A stretch of 11,547 nt of DNA from J088 sp003695505 [NCBI: Candidatus Dadabacteria bacterium] (GCA_003695505.1 RFIY01000338.1:1-11547); one strand, 5' to 3'; shown: positions 1 through 6,231, counted from the stretch's first letter. Made by a program: numbers and translations. The notes: generated by a model from the sequence alone, not told the origin.

Positions 1-690
1 CAGCTCCACGTCGATCGCCGGGGTACAGAATGCCTCCAGTGCGGCCTCCAGTGCATCGTCTTCCAGTTCGCTGAGCAGCCACGACGCAATCGCGTTCTGA
101 TACAGGATCTGTCCGCCGGGCGTCAGCACCACTGCGGCGTCGGGGTTGTTGTCAACCAGGCCACGGTATGTATGCTCCGAAGTCGCCAGCTCGCGCGTTC
201 GTTCCTGAACGATCCGGTCCAGCTCTGCCAGTCGCGACGACAATGACTCGAGCTGCTCGCTCCGCTGGGGGTCACGCCGCCGTAATTGCTGTAACAGCAG
301 CAGAAACGGTCGCCCTGCTGAATCGCCGTGAATGCGCGCAATGCAGGCCTGCAAGCCGCGCTCCAGAATGTCCGGCGTCACGGTGTCGGCCAGGAACACG
401 GCATCCACATCCGGGATCGCTGGCGGAAGATCTTCGCAGACAAGCGCAAGAGCGACACGCGAGAACGACGGCTCGGCGCGCAGTTGTGCGCAAAGCCGGA
501 GATCAAGCGGCTCGTCACAACGCCCGAAAACGACAAGCTGGGCGCCCTCTTCGGCCAGAATCGTCAGGGCGGCCAGAGGACGGTGGACGCGGCGCAAATG
601 GAACCCATGCTCTGCCAGCGCCTGGCAGAACACTTCCGGCAGGTCACCAACAATGATTGCCTGCCAATGTTCGCGCGCGGCAGTGCTCAT
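1..690 (-). CDS. Pseudo-receiver / PAS sensor-like protein, partial (C-terminus outside window)
   Basis: The minus frame is open from the ATG at 690 to the window edge, giving 230 residues with no stop. Residues about 10-130 resemble a response-regulator receiver fold: alternating hydrophobic strands and helices, beginning IIVGDLPE. The phospho-acceptor Asp is replaced in the QLVVFG strand, the acidic pair is reduced to one Asp, and the position of the conserved Lys reads FLADTV, so phosphorylation looks lost. Residues about 138-180 are a charged heptad-like segment (LSSRLAELDRIVQERTREL), probably a coiled coil. From about 182 a PAS domain begins (TYRGLVDNNPDAAVVLT, then GGQILYQNAIASWLL). The start overlaps the stop of the upstream degenerate GGDEF gene (ATGA), so the two are probably translationally coupled. 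The missing part could be a histidine kinase, another PAS or an output domain; I cannot tell which. Domain calls rest on pattern recognition. Confidence 0.8.
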   Translation of the reverse strand, partial: MSTAAREHWQAIIVGDLPEVFCQALAEHGFHLRRVHRPLAALTILAEEGAQLVVFGRCDEPLDLRLCAQLRAEPSFSRVALALVCEDLPPAIPDVDAVFLADTVTPDILERGLQACIARIHGDSAGRPFLLLLQQLRRRDPQRSEQLESLSSRLAELDRIVQERTRELATSEHTYRGLVDNNPDAAVVLTPGGQILYQNAIASWLLSELEDDALEAALEAFCTPAIDVEL

Positions 691-1274
691 GAAGCCCAGG
701 CGGTATCGGCTTCTGGTTCCTGACCAAGCGGATCGAAACTGCCGAACGTCGCCGGAACGCAACGCGTCCCGCTGTCGAGCATCAGTGCGCCGCCGCCGGT
801 TGCGCGCGCCCGCTTCGCCTGACATTCGGCGACACAGATCGCCGAGCGCAGGCCAATAAGTGAAAACTCTGTCGCGGTCGCGACGCCGGCCGACAAAGAC
901 AGGGCGTAGCCAGACGGCAGGAATCCGGCGGATGCCTCACGAATCGCTCGCAACGCATACCGAGTTGCACTGCGCTCGCCGCGATCAGGCGTCGCCACGA
1001 GAAACGGGGAATTGTGCCCCCGCGCGAGCAACATGCCACCAGGCAACGACCGGTACATCATCATGGCGATTTCCCGCATCAGGTCGAGCAGGTCGCGCGA
1101 CGAATGTTCCGACGCGAGGGCAGCGAAACCGTCGATCTCGAAGGCCGCGAAGGCGACGATCGTGGGGCGAGCCCGGAGAATGTCGTCGATGAGCTGCATG
1201 GCGGTCGGCAATGCGGTCACCGGATCAACGGCTGACTGTTCCGGTTCGGCGGCGGATTGAAATGTCGTACGCAT
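687..1274 (-). CDS. Degenerate GGDEF-domain protein, predicted catalytically inactive
   Basis: A 195-residue protein, essentially one GGDEF-type domain. Landmarks of the fold are visible: DPVTALP at 17-23 (canonical DPLTGLPN), FEIDGFAAL at 45-53 (canonical DIDxFKxIN), and SLSAGVA with a following AECQAKRA helix near the end. The signature loop after LLAR (82-85) reads G-H-N-S-P-F, so GGDEF is replaced by HNSPF at 87-91. Metal and GTP binding residues are therefore absent, and c-di-GMP synthesis is unlikely; a binding or scaffold role is an inference. The ATG at 1274 is chosen because AAGGA lies 8 nt upstream and the domain begins right after it. An upstream in-frame ATG at 1454 would add about 60 residues translated across the promoter region, so I reject it. 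The stop overlaps the next gene by 4 nt. A sigma-54-type promoter lies 47 bases upstream. Confidence 0.82.
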   Translation of the reverse strand: MRTTFQSAAEPEQSAVDPVTALPTAMQLIDDILRARPTIVAFAAFEIDGFAALASEHSSRDLLDLMREIAMMMYRSLPGGMLLARGHNSPFLVATPDRGERSATRYALRAIREASAGFLPSGYALSLSAGVATATEFSLIGLRSAICVAECQAKRARATGGGALMLDSGTRCVPATFGSFDPLGQEPEADTAWAS

Positions 1275-1320
1275 AAGCCTTGTCCTTTGCGGATAGGGAT
1301 CGGATGGTGCGGACACCAAT

Positions 1321-1338
1321 TTGCAATGGGCGTGCCAA
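1321..1338 (-). promoter_or_regulatory. Sigma-54 (RpoN) -24/-12 promoter for the degenerate GGDEF gene pair
   Basis: Read on the minus strand the site is TTGGCACGCCCATTGCAA, which fits the consensus TGGCACG-N4-TTGCA without mismatch. The invariant GG and GC are 10 nt apart. With the C of GC at -12 (position 1323), transcription would start near 1311, leaving a leader of about 37 nt before the ATG at 1274 that contains its AAGGA ribosome site. The match is seen directly; promoter use is inferred. Confidence 0.72.
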
Positions 1339-1366
1339 ATTTCCTGTATCAAATTGGGACGCAGAA

Positions 1367-1384
1367 TTGGCACGCCAGTTGCAA
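1367..1384 (+). promoter_or_regulatory. Sigma-54 (RpoN) -24/-12 promoter for the DUF4168 gene
   Basis: The plus strand reads TTGGCACGCCAGTTGCAA, again a full match to TGGCACG-N4-TTGCA, with GG at 1369-1370 and GC at 1381-1382. Predicted start of transcription is near 1394, giving a leader of about 30 nt to the ATG at 1424. It is the mirror image of the site at 1321-1338, with 28 bases between them. Activation would need an enhancer-binding protein, and none is visible in the window. Confidence 0.75.
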
Positions 1385-1423
1385 CTGCCGTCGCGTAATG
1401 ACGCAACCGAAAGGATGTACCCG

Positions 1424-1975
1424 ATGTTCCTGCAAACACTGAAACCGTGGACAACAGCCGCAGCCGCCCTGGCCGTCATCGGCATCACCTTGCCCACCAC
1501 GCACGCCACCGCCGACGAGCCCCTGCAGATCCGTGCACGGCAAATCGTGCGCATCGACGGCGAAGCAAAACCCGTCGTGCGCAAGGAAGTCGTGATGACC
1601 GACGTGCAGTTCGAAGACCTGCGTCCGGATGAAATCAGTCTGACGGCGACCGCATTCGCGGCAATGAACCGTCAGTTCGAGCTGTTACACCGCAATGATT
1701 TCATCCGCTATGTGACCGCACACCGCCGCCTGGCCGATCTGCGTGAACAATATGCGACATTGCGCAAGGCCATCCGCGACCCGAAGGCGCTCGAAGAAGC
1801 CCGCGAAGTCTTCCGCCTGGCGGCAGCCGAGGCGCTACGCGAACTTGGCATGACGTTCAAGGAATACAACGAAATCGCACTGGTGATTCGCAGCGACAAG
1901 GAACTGACGCGACGATTCGAGGCGGTCACGACCTCCATGGCATGGCGTGCCCAGGAAGGCCGAATGACGAACTGA
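1424..1975 (+). CDS. Secreted DUF4168-domain protein
   Basis: A 183-residue protein with an N-terminal signal peptide: Lys7, a hydrophobic stretch at about 10-24, and an AxA-type cleavage site ATA|DE at 28-31, so it is probably periplasmic. Residues about 91-168 fit the DUF4168 pattern, a helical segment (FIRYVTAHRRLADLREQY) followed by the typical ending LGMTFKEYNEIALVIRSDKEL. The stretch at 31-85 is not obviously part of that domain. No enzymatic residues are recognised, and DUF4168 has no established function that I know of. The ATG at 1424 is preferred over the one at 1415, because AAAGG directly abuts 1415 but stands 9 nt before 1424. It is transcribed alone, between the sigma-54 site upstream and a strong terminator downstream, and diverges from the degenerate GGDEF pair. 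Confidence 0.85.
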   Translation: MFLQTLKPWTTAAAALAVIGITLPTTHATADEPLQIRARQIVRIDGEAKPVVRKEVVMTDVQFEDLRPDEISLTATAFAAMNRQFELLHRNDFIRYVTAHRRLADLREQYATLRKAIRDPKALEEAREVFRLAAAEALRELGMTFKEYNEIALVIRSDKELTRRFEAVTTSMAWRAQEGRMTN

Positions 1976-2007
1976 TTCCTCCGCGTCCCGCGTAAACGCG
2001 CCGCCTC

Positions 2008-2042
2008 AGGCCTCTCCGAAAAATGGAGAGGCCTTCTTTGTT
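2008..2042 (+). terminator. Rho-independent terminator after the DUF4168 gene
   Basis: A perfect 10-bp stem, AGGCCTCTCC (2008-2017) with GGAGAGGCCT (2025-2034), and a 7-nt loop, is followed by the T-rich run TCTTTGTT. It begins 32 nt after the stop codon. In the opposite direction no T-run follows the stem, so it mainly serves the plus strand. Confidence 0.9.
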
Positions 2043-2071
2043 CCTGGTCTCACCAGACAACGGGGTGGCGT

Positions 2072-2767
2072 TCAGTTCACGCCGCCACAACAGCGGTCGA
2101 AGCGGCGACCGCTGCCGCACGGACACAGCATCGACATGCCCATCGGCATGACCGACACCGCCTGCGGACTGCGCTGCGACTGCTCGTCGAGCGCGCCGCT
2201 GATCATTTCGGTAAAGCGGGCAATATAGATCGCACGATCGTGCAACGATTCGGGACGCAATCCGGTTTCGCTCATCACACGCTCCGCCATATCGAGCGCC
2301 TCGGTGCGTATGCCGCAGTCGCAACGCTCGTGGGCCTGCGGCAAATACTGTTGCAGATCTGCTGCAAGGCCGCGGGCGTGCGGCAGATGCCCCGCGTCCG
2401 CCAGCCAGACCAGAAACGTTTGTAGCACCGGTCCGAAAGCAGCATCGTAACCGGCTGGTTGCGCCACATCGTGCGGCAACAACTCCCCAAACAGGAAGTC
2501 GAGTCCCGATGCGGACCATTCTTGCGGGGTCTCACCGACCTCGACCAGCATCATCAGAACGAAGTTGCGCAGAATCCCCAGCGAAAGCATCTGCTGATCT
2601 GCGCTGAGCTGTTCAAACGCGTCGCTTGCGCGAAACGCATCGAATGCGCGAGCAAACCAGTCGCTGACCAGACGCATGACGGCCTCTGGCAATCCTTCGG
2701 GACCCCATGGGCCGTACGCGTCAGGCTGGTTTTCTGGCTGCTCGGATGTCTTGCTGTCGCTGGTCAC
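2072..2767 (-). CDS. SEC-C motif protein, function unknown
   Basis: With this start the protein has 231 residues. The last 17 carry a full SEC-C zinc motif, CPCGSGRRFDRCC (C215, C217, C226, C227; pattern CxCx8CC), the motif also found at the end of SecA and of many small adaptor-like proteins. The body is helical and acidic (EAVMRLVSDWFARAF, DFLFGELLPHDV), with an extra CDC pair near the middle. I recognise no catalytic motif; a zinc-dependent protein-interaction or quality-control role is inference from the motif only. The GTG at 2767 is chosen because GAGG sits 5 nt upstream. An in-frame GTG at 2842 would add 25 low-complexity residues but has no ribosome site. It diverges from the mechanosensitive channel gene and ends about 30 bases from the terminator of the convergent DUF4168 gene. 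Confidence 0.78.
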   Translation of the reverse strand: MTSDSKTSEQPENQPDAYGPWGPEGLPEAVMRLVSDWFARAFDAFRASDAFEQLSADQQMLSLGILRNFVLMMLVEVGETPQEWSASGLDFLFGELLPHDVAQPAGYDAAFGPVLQTFLVWLADAGHLPHARGLAADLQQYLPQAHERCDCGIRTEALDMAERVMSETGLRPESLHDRAIYIARFTEMISGALDEQSQRSPQAVSVMPMGMSMLCPCGSGRRFDRCCGGVN

Positions 2768-2772
2768 ACTTG

Positions 2773-2776
2773 CCTC
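2773..2776 (-). promoter_or_regulatory. Ribosome binding site deciding the SEC-C gene start
   Basis: GAGG on the minus strand, 5 nt before the GTG at 2767. It is the only purine-rich match near any candidate start of this gene and favours 2767 over 2842. Confidence 0.5.
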
Positions 2777-2875
2777 ATCCGTGGCTCCCGTTGTACAGTC
2801 AACGAGAAGGCGCTCGCCCCGGCTGTTTGCCGCTGGCGACACATGCGATGCTTACAGCATGCCACAACGGGACAC

Positions 2876-4114
2876 ATGATGAACGCGTATTTCCAGGCTC
2901 TCGTCGAACGCGCGCCGTGGGCGGCCGAACTGATCGGGCTGGCCGGCCTTTTACTCGGCGCATTTCTTGCCGATGTCATCGCGCGCCGCGTCGTACTGTC
3001 GCTCGTGCGTACGGCGGCGGCACACAGCCGCGGACGTTGGGACGATGCGCTGGTCGAACACCGGGTCTTCGATCGGCTCGCCCATCTGGCGCCCGCGGCG
3101 GTCATCTACAGCGGCGCGCCGCTGCTGAATGCGCTGCCGGACAGCGGCGCCGCAATCGTGCAGCGCATCGCCCTGGCTGCCATGACGATCATCGCCGTCC
3201 GAACGTTCGAAGCGTTCCTCGACGCGGTCAATGCCATCTATATGCAGACACCCGACGCGCGGCGGCGGCCCATCCGTGGCTATCTGCAGGTCATCGCGCT
3301 GGTCGCCTGGCTGTTTGCGGCAATCCTCGTCGTCGCCATCCTGCTCGACCGTTCGCCGCTGGCCTTCCTGACCGGACTGAGCGCGCTGTCGGCCGTTCTG
3401 CTGATCGTGTTCAAGGATACGTTGCTGTCCCTGGTCGCCAGCGTCCAGCTCACCTCCAACGACATGATCCGTGTTGGCGACTGGATCGAGGTTCCGCAGC
3501 AGAACGCCGACGGCGAAGTCACCGAAATCCTGCTGCACACCGTCAAGGTGCGCAACTGGGATCTGACCACGACGACCATTCCGACGTATGCACTCGTGTC
3601 GAGCGGTTTTCGCAACTGGCGCACCATGTCGGAATCAGGTTCACGACGAATCCGTCGCTCATTGATGCTCGACATGACGACCGTGCGCCACCTGGCCGAT
3701 GAGGAAGTGGAGGCATTTTCGCGCTGGGAACTGCTGCAGGACTACATGACACGAAAGCGCGATGAACTGGAGGCCTTCAATCGATCTCGCGCAGCCGCTG
3801 GTCATCTGGTTGCCGAACAGCGCAGGCTGACGAACATCGGCACCTTTCGTGCGTACGTCCAGGCGTATCTGGCCTTCCGCGACGACATTCGACACGACCT
3901 GACCATGCTGGTTCGGCTGCTCGAACCCGGCCCCGATGGTGTCCCGCTGCAGATCTACTGTTTCACGGCCACGAGTGCGTGGCTCGATTACGAACGCATC
4001 CAGTCGGATATTTTCGATCATCTGCTCGCAATCGCCGACGCGTTCGATCTGCGCGTCTACCAGCGCCCATCGGGCGCCGACCTTCGATCACTCACCATTC
4101 CCGGTAAAGGGTGA
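2876..4114 (+). CDS. ybdG: Mechanosensitive ion channel, MscS superfamily, YbdG-type
   Basis: A 412-residue inner-membrane channel, close to the length of E. coli YbdG (about 415). The N-terminal half has several hydrophobic segments (about 16-40, 66-115, 133-160) ending in the pore helix FLTGLSALSAVLLIVFKDTL. The MscS beta domain follows with NDMIRVGDWIEVP and VKVRNWDLTTTTIPT. The C-terminal part carries signatures I recall from YbdG: MSESGSRRIRRS, RLTNIGTFRAYVQAYL, and ERIQSDIFDHLLAIADAF. Such channels open under membrane tension in hypo-osmotic shock. ATG 2876 (or the adjacent ATG 2879) is chosen because the membrane segment begins right after it and a CGGGA stretch lies upstream; the frame is open further back to 2459, but that part is antisense to the SEC-C gene. 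The last 27 bases overlap the 3' end of the convergent lipoprotein gene. Confidence 0.93.
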   Translation: MMNAYFQALVERAPWAAELIGLAGLLLGAFLADVIARRVVLSLVRTAAAHSRGRWDDALVEHRVFDRLAHLAPAAVIYSGAPLLNALPDSGAAIVQRIALAAMTIIAVRTFEAFLDAVNAIYMQTPDARRRPIRGYLQVIALVAWLFAAILVVAILLDRSPLAFLTGLSALSAVLLIVFKDTLLSLVASVQLTSNDMIRVGDWIEVPQQNADGEVTEILLHTVKVRNWDLTTTTIPTYALVSSGFRNWRTMSESGSRRIRRSLMLDMTTVRHLADEEVEAFSRWELLQDYMTRKRDELEAFNRSRAAAGHLVAEQRRLTNIGTFRAYVQAYLAFRDDIRHDLTMLVRLLEPGPDGVPLQIYCFTATSAWLDYERIQSDIFDHLLAIADAFDLRVYQRPSGADLRSLTIPGKG

Positions 4115-5038
4115 ATCGTCCCGTCTGGTCGTGTCGCTCTGCGGCTTCGGAAACGGCTGGAGAGGTGCCGGCGGCGGCGAGGTGCGTGGGAGTTCAATTC
4201 GGGCAGGGGTCTCCGCCGTCGCCGCTGACGCATCCGCATCAGCGGGTGCTCCATCAGGCGTCCCCACCGACAGCGGCGCGGCCACCGGTTCCGGCCTGGA
4301 CTCGATCACCGTATGAACGCGCGTACTCTGAAGGTCTGGCAACTCCCAGTCCATCGCACACGGATCCGGATATTGATCCTGGAAACGTGCCGCATGCCCC
4401 AGCCACGCCTTGCGCAGATCCTGCTCATGCTGCGCGGCAGTGCGGGCGGCTACAGCCGTCCTGTCACGCGCCTTCTTGCGTTTGGCCACGACGCGATCCC
4501 AGCGACCAACGGCCTTGTCATGATCCTCCCGTAGATAACCGGGTTGCTGCATGACCGCGGATAGCCTCGCGCGGCTCAGTGTGGCTTCCCGCCAGCGCCA
4601 CGCGGCATGCGCGGCCCGGACCTCGGCCCGGCGCGCCCGGACTGCCCCCGCCCGCCAGTCGGCTTCTGCTTCGTGGACATCTGCAAGCGCCGTAAATCGT
4701 TGTTGGCAGTAGATGAGCGCTGTCCGCTGATCGGATGCAAACCGCAGCCCGGCCTCGGTCGCGCGTTCACGCGCCCATGCGGCAATCGCTGGCGCCGCGC
4801 GGCGGCGTGCGCGCACGGCATCCTCGGCCGCCTCGGCAATAGCGAGTTGCCGACGGCGGAATTCCCATTCCGTCGCGGCGTCCTGCGTCGCGGCCTCCAG
4901 CGGTTGTAAATCCCGCCGGACTTCCGCCGGCAGGGTTGCAACCTGCTCCGGGTCCGGGCGCTTCGCAAAGACCGCGCACCCCCCGGATAGCACCGCGGCC
5001 ATGAATGCTGCCATGTACCGAAATCGGTCGTGCGCCAT
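4088..5038 (-). CDS. Putative lipoprotein, Ala/Arg-rich helical, unknown function
   Basis: A 316-residue protein that I do not recognise. A short signal sequence (hydrophobic 9-19) ends in LSGGC with Cys21, a relaxed lipobox, so it is probably a lipoprotein. Residues about 30-225 are rich in Ala, Arg and Glu in long helical, coiled-coil-like runs (WEFRRRQLAIAEAAEDAVRA; HEAEADWRAGAVRARRAEVR). From about 255 the sequence turns into a low-complexity tail rich in Pro, Ala and Thr, including RTSPPPAPLQPFPKP. This resembles envelope spacer proteins in general character only. Its ATG overlaps the glyoxalase II stop by one base (TGATG), so translation is probably coupled. Its 3' end overlaps the convergent ybdG gene by 27 bp. 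An internal ATG at codon 9 is an alternative start. Confidence 0.75.
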   Translation of the reverse strand: MAHDRFRYMAAFMAAVLSGGCAVFAKRPDPEQVATLPAEVRRDLQPLEAATQDAATEWEFRRRQLAIAEAAEDAVRARRRAAPAIAAWARERATEAGLRFASDQRTALIYCQQRFTALADVHEAEADWRAGAVRARRAEVRAAHAAWRWREATLSRARLSAVMQQPGYLREDHDKAVGRWDRVVAKRKKARDRTAVAARTAAQHEQDLRKAWLGHAARFQDQYPDPCAMDWELPDLQSTRVHTVIESRPEPVAAPLSVGTPDGAPADADASAATAETPARIELPRTSPPPAPLQPFPKPQSDTTRRDDSPFTGNGE

Positions 5039-5814
5039 CAGAAATGGTCGCGCAGGCCGCGCAATGTCCGAAACACGGTGGCCGGATCGCTCGCAGGTGC
5101 CCCCGCCGCGCGCGCGGCGGCGATGACCGTTGCCTCGCCACAACGCAGGAACGGGTTGATTTCGCGTTCTTCTCCGAGTGTGCGCCACGGTATGTCTTCA
5201 CCTGCCGCGCGACACTGGCGAACCATCTCAATCGTTGCCGCGATCGCGGCGTTTTCGGGTTCAATCGTCTGCGCAAACGCCAGATTTTTGTCTGCGTAGT
5301 CGTGCCCCCAGGCGAGACGCCAGTGTGCGTCAAACTCGGCAAGCCGAACGACCACCGTCTCGTAAAGCTGGTCTACGTTTCCACCGAAATTCGGGTTGCC
5401 GCAGCCGGCCAGAAACAGCACATCGCCAACCACCAGCACGTCGCTCCAGGTGGCAATAATATGGGCCGGATGGTGACCGGGTGCTTCATGAATGCGGCAA
5501 CGCTCGTCGCCAAGCGCGATCTCGTCACCATCGATGACCGTACAAATATTCCCGGTCACATCGGATGCCCCACGAGGATGCACATACACGGGCACATCGA
5601 ACTCCCGCACGATGCCGGCAACGCCATTGGTGTGATCCCAGTGTGTGTGCGTGATCAGGATGCCAGCGGGCGACAGCTCCCGGCTCGCGCATTCCCGAAG
5701 CACCGCCGCCGGATCGAACGGATCGACAATGAGACATTCGGTACCGCTGGTCAGCAGATACTGATAGTTGTCCCCGGTTGCAACACGAAACCGGACAATT
5801 GCGGCATCATCCAT
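5038..5814 (-). CDS. gloB: Glyoxalase II-type metallo-beta-lactamase-fold hydrolase (hydroxyacylglutathione hydrolase)
   Basis: A 258-residue protein. The complete dinuclear metal set of glyoxalase II is present: THTHWDH (H56, H58, D60, H61), H114 in APGHHPAHI, bridging D131 in VVGDVLF, and H171 in WGHDYADKN. The C-terminal family signatures FAQTIEPEN and REINPFLR are also there; these match the glutathione-thioester-binding region of GloB enzymes, which hydrolyse S-D-lactoylglutathione to D-lactate in methylglyoxal detoxification. One difference is the loop after the bridging Asp, which reads GCGNPNFGG where GloB usually has GCGR, so the substrate may differ. The ATG at 5814 is preferred because AGGCGG stands 6 nt upstream; an ATG at 5820, directly abutting that motif, would add two residues. 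It lies between the coiled-coil gene and the lipoprotein gene, probably in one transcript. Confidence 0.88.
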   Translation of the reverse strand: MDDAAIVRFRVATGDNYQYLLTSGTECLIVDPFDPAAVLRECASRELSPAGILITHTHWDHTNGVAGIVREFDVPVYVHPRGASDVTGNICTVIDGDEIALGDERCRIHEAPGHHPAHIIATWSDVLVVGDVLFLAGCGNPNFGGNVDQLYETVVVRLAEFDAHWRLAWGHDYADKNLAFAQTIEPENAAIAATIEMVRQCRAAGEDIPWRTLGEEREINPFLRCGEATVIAAARAAGAPASDPATVFRTLRGLRDHF

Positions 5815-5832
5815 CGGCATCCGCCTGTTGAC

Positions 5833-5852
5833 GAAGCGCGGAAAAGCGCTTC
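5833..5852 (-). repeat. Intercistronic hairpin between the coiled-coil gene and gloB
   Basis: A perfect 7-bp inverted repeat, GAAGCGC (5833-5839) and GCGCTTC (5846-5852), with a 6-nt loop. Its outer edge overlaps the stop codon of the upstream gene. No T-run follows in either direction, so it is not a classical terminator. It may affect mRNA stability or the ratio of the two products. Confidence 0.6.
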
Positions 5853-6144
5853 AGGAACTCAGCGCGGCTTCGGCCTGTTCCAGGCGTTTTTCGAAGCGGT
5901 CGAGCTGACGCTCGAGCTTGCGCAGGCGGCTGGAAACCTTGTCCAGATCGCCCTTGGTGACGAGACCCAGATTGTGCGCCGTTTCATCGCGAACCTGGTC
6001 GACGCGCTGGCGGCTCTCCATATAGGTCTGCATCGCCTTCGCGACCATCGGACGGGTACGTTCGTCCTGCATCAGCTTCATGATTGTTTCCTGCGCGCGC
6101 GCCTGAAACTGTTTCTGCAGATCCCGTGGCAAGGGCATAGACAT
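5851..6144 (-). CDS. Small coiled-coil protein, phasin-like in character
   Basis: A 97-residue soluble protein with no signal peptide. The N-terminal part (PRDLQKQFQARAQETIMKLM) is amphipathic; the C-terminal third is a strong heptad coiled coil (DLDKVSSRLRKLERQLDRFE) introduced by LVTKGDLDKV. That arrangement resembles the end of phasin and PhaE-type polyhydroxyalkanoate granule proteins, where a TRxDVD motif precedes a coiled coil. The likeness is structural and weak; no PHA gene is in view. The ATG at 6144 has GAAGGA close upstream (3 nt from the ATG); the ATG two codons later, at 6138, has more usual spacing and is an alternative. It is the first gene of a probable three-gene minus-strand unit with gloB (about 36 nt away) and the lipoprotein gene. 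Confidence 0.75.
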   Translation of the reverse strand: MSMPLPRDLQKQFQARAQETIMKLMQDERTRPMVAKAMQTYMESRQRVDQVRDETAHNLGLVTKGDLDKVSSRLRKLERQLDRFEKRLEQAEAALSS

Positions 6145-6201
6145 CCATCCTTCTGGACCGGGTTGTTCGCGGTGCGGCGACATTGCCGCCGAATGTTGTT
6201 C

Positions 6202-6231
6202 AGGGTACCGAACGGCACGGGCTTCCGTCAA
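6202..6231 (-). promoter_or_regulatory. Possible sigma-70-type promoter for the coiled-coil/gloB/lipoprotein unit
   Basis: On the minus strand, TTGACG (6231-6226) and TACCCT (6207-6202) are 18 nt apart, about 60 bases before the ATG at 6144. The -35 box is good and the -10 box is poor. It lies in the 122-base gap after the TrmI gene, where no coding frame is convincing. Confidence 0.35.

Noticed and set aside
168-859. Plus-strand open frames opposite the left-end genes
   Set aside because: The minus strand here carries coherent PAS, receiver-like and GGDEF-like sequence with a 4-nt overlap; the plus frames are low complexity.
1321-1384. Long imperfect inverted repeat read as a cruciform, terminator or repressor operator
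   Set aside because: The arms are each fully explained as sigma-54 promoters in opposite directions. The 28-base loop and lack of a T-run do not suit a terminator.
2459-2875. N-terminal extension of the ybdG frame
   Set aside because: This part is antisense to the SEC-C gene and unlike channel sequence; the homologous length begins at 2876.
2707-3702. Plus-strand open frame of 331 codons
   Set aside because: It is out of frame with ybdG over most of its length; its product is an Arg/Pro-rich shadow with no domain.
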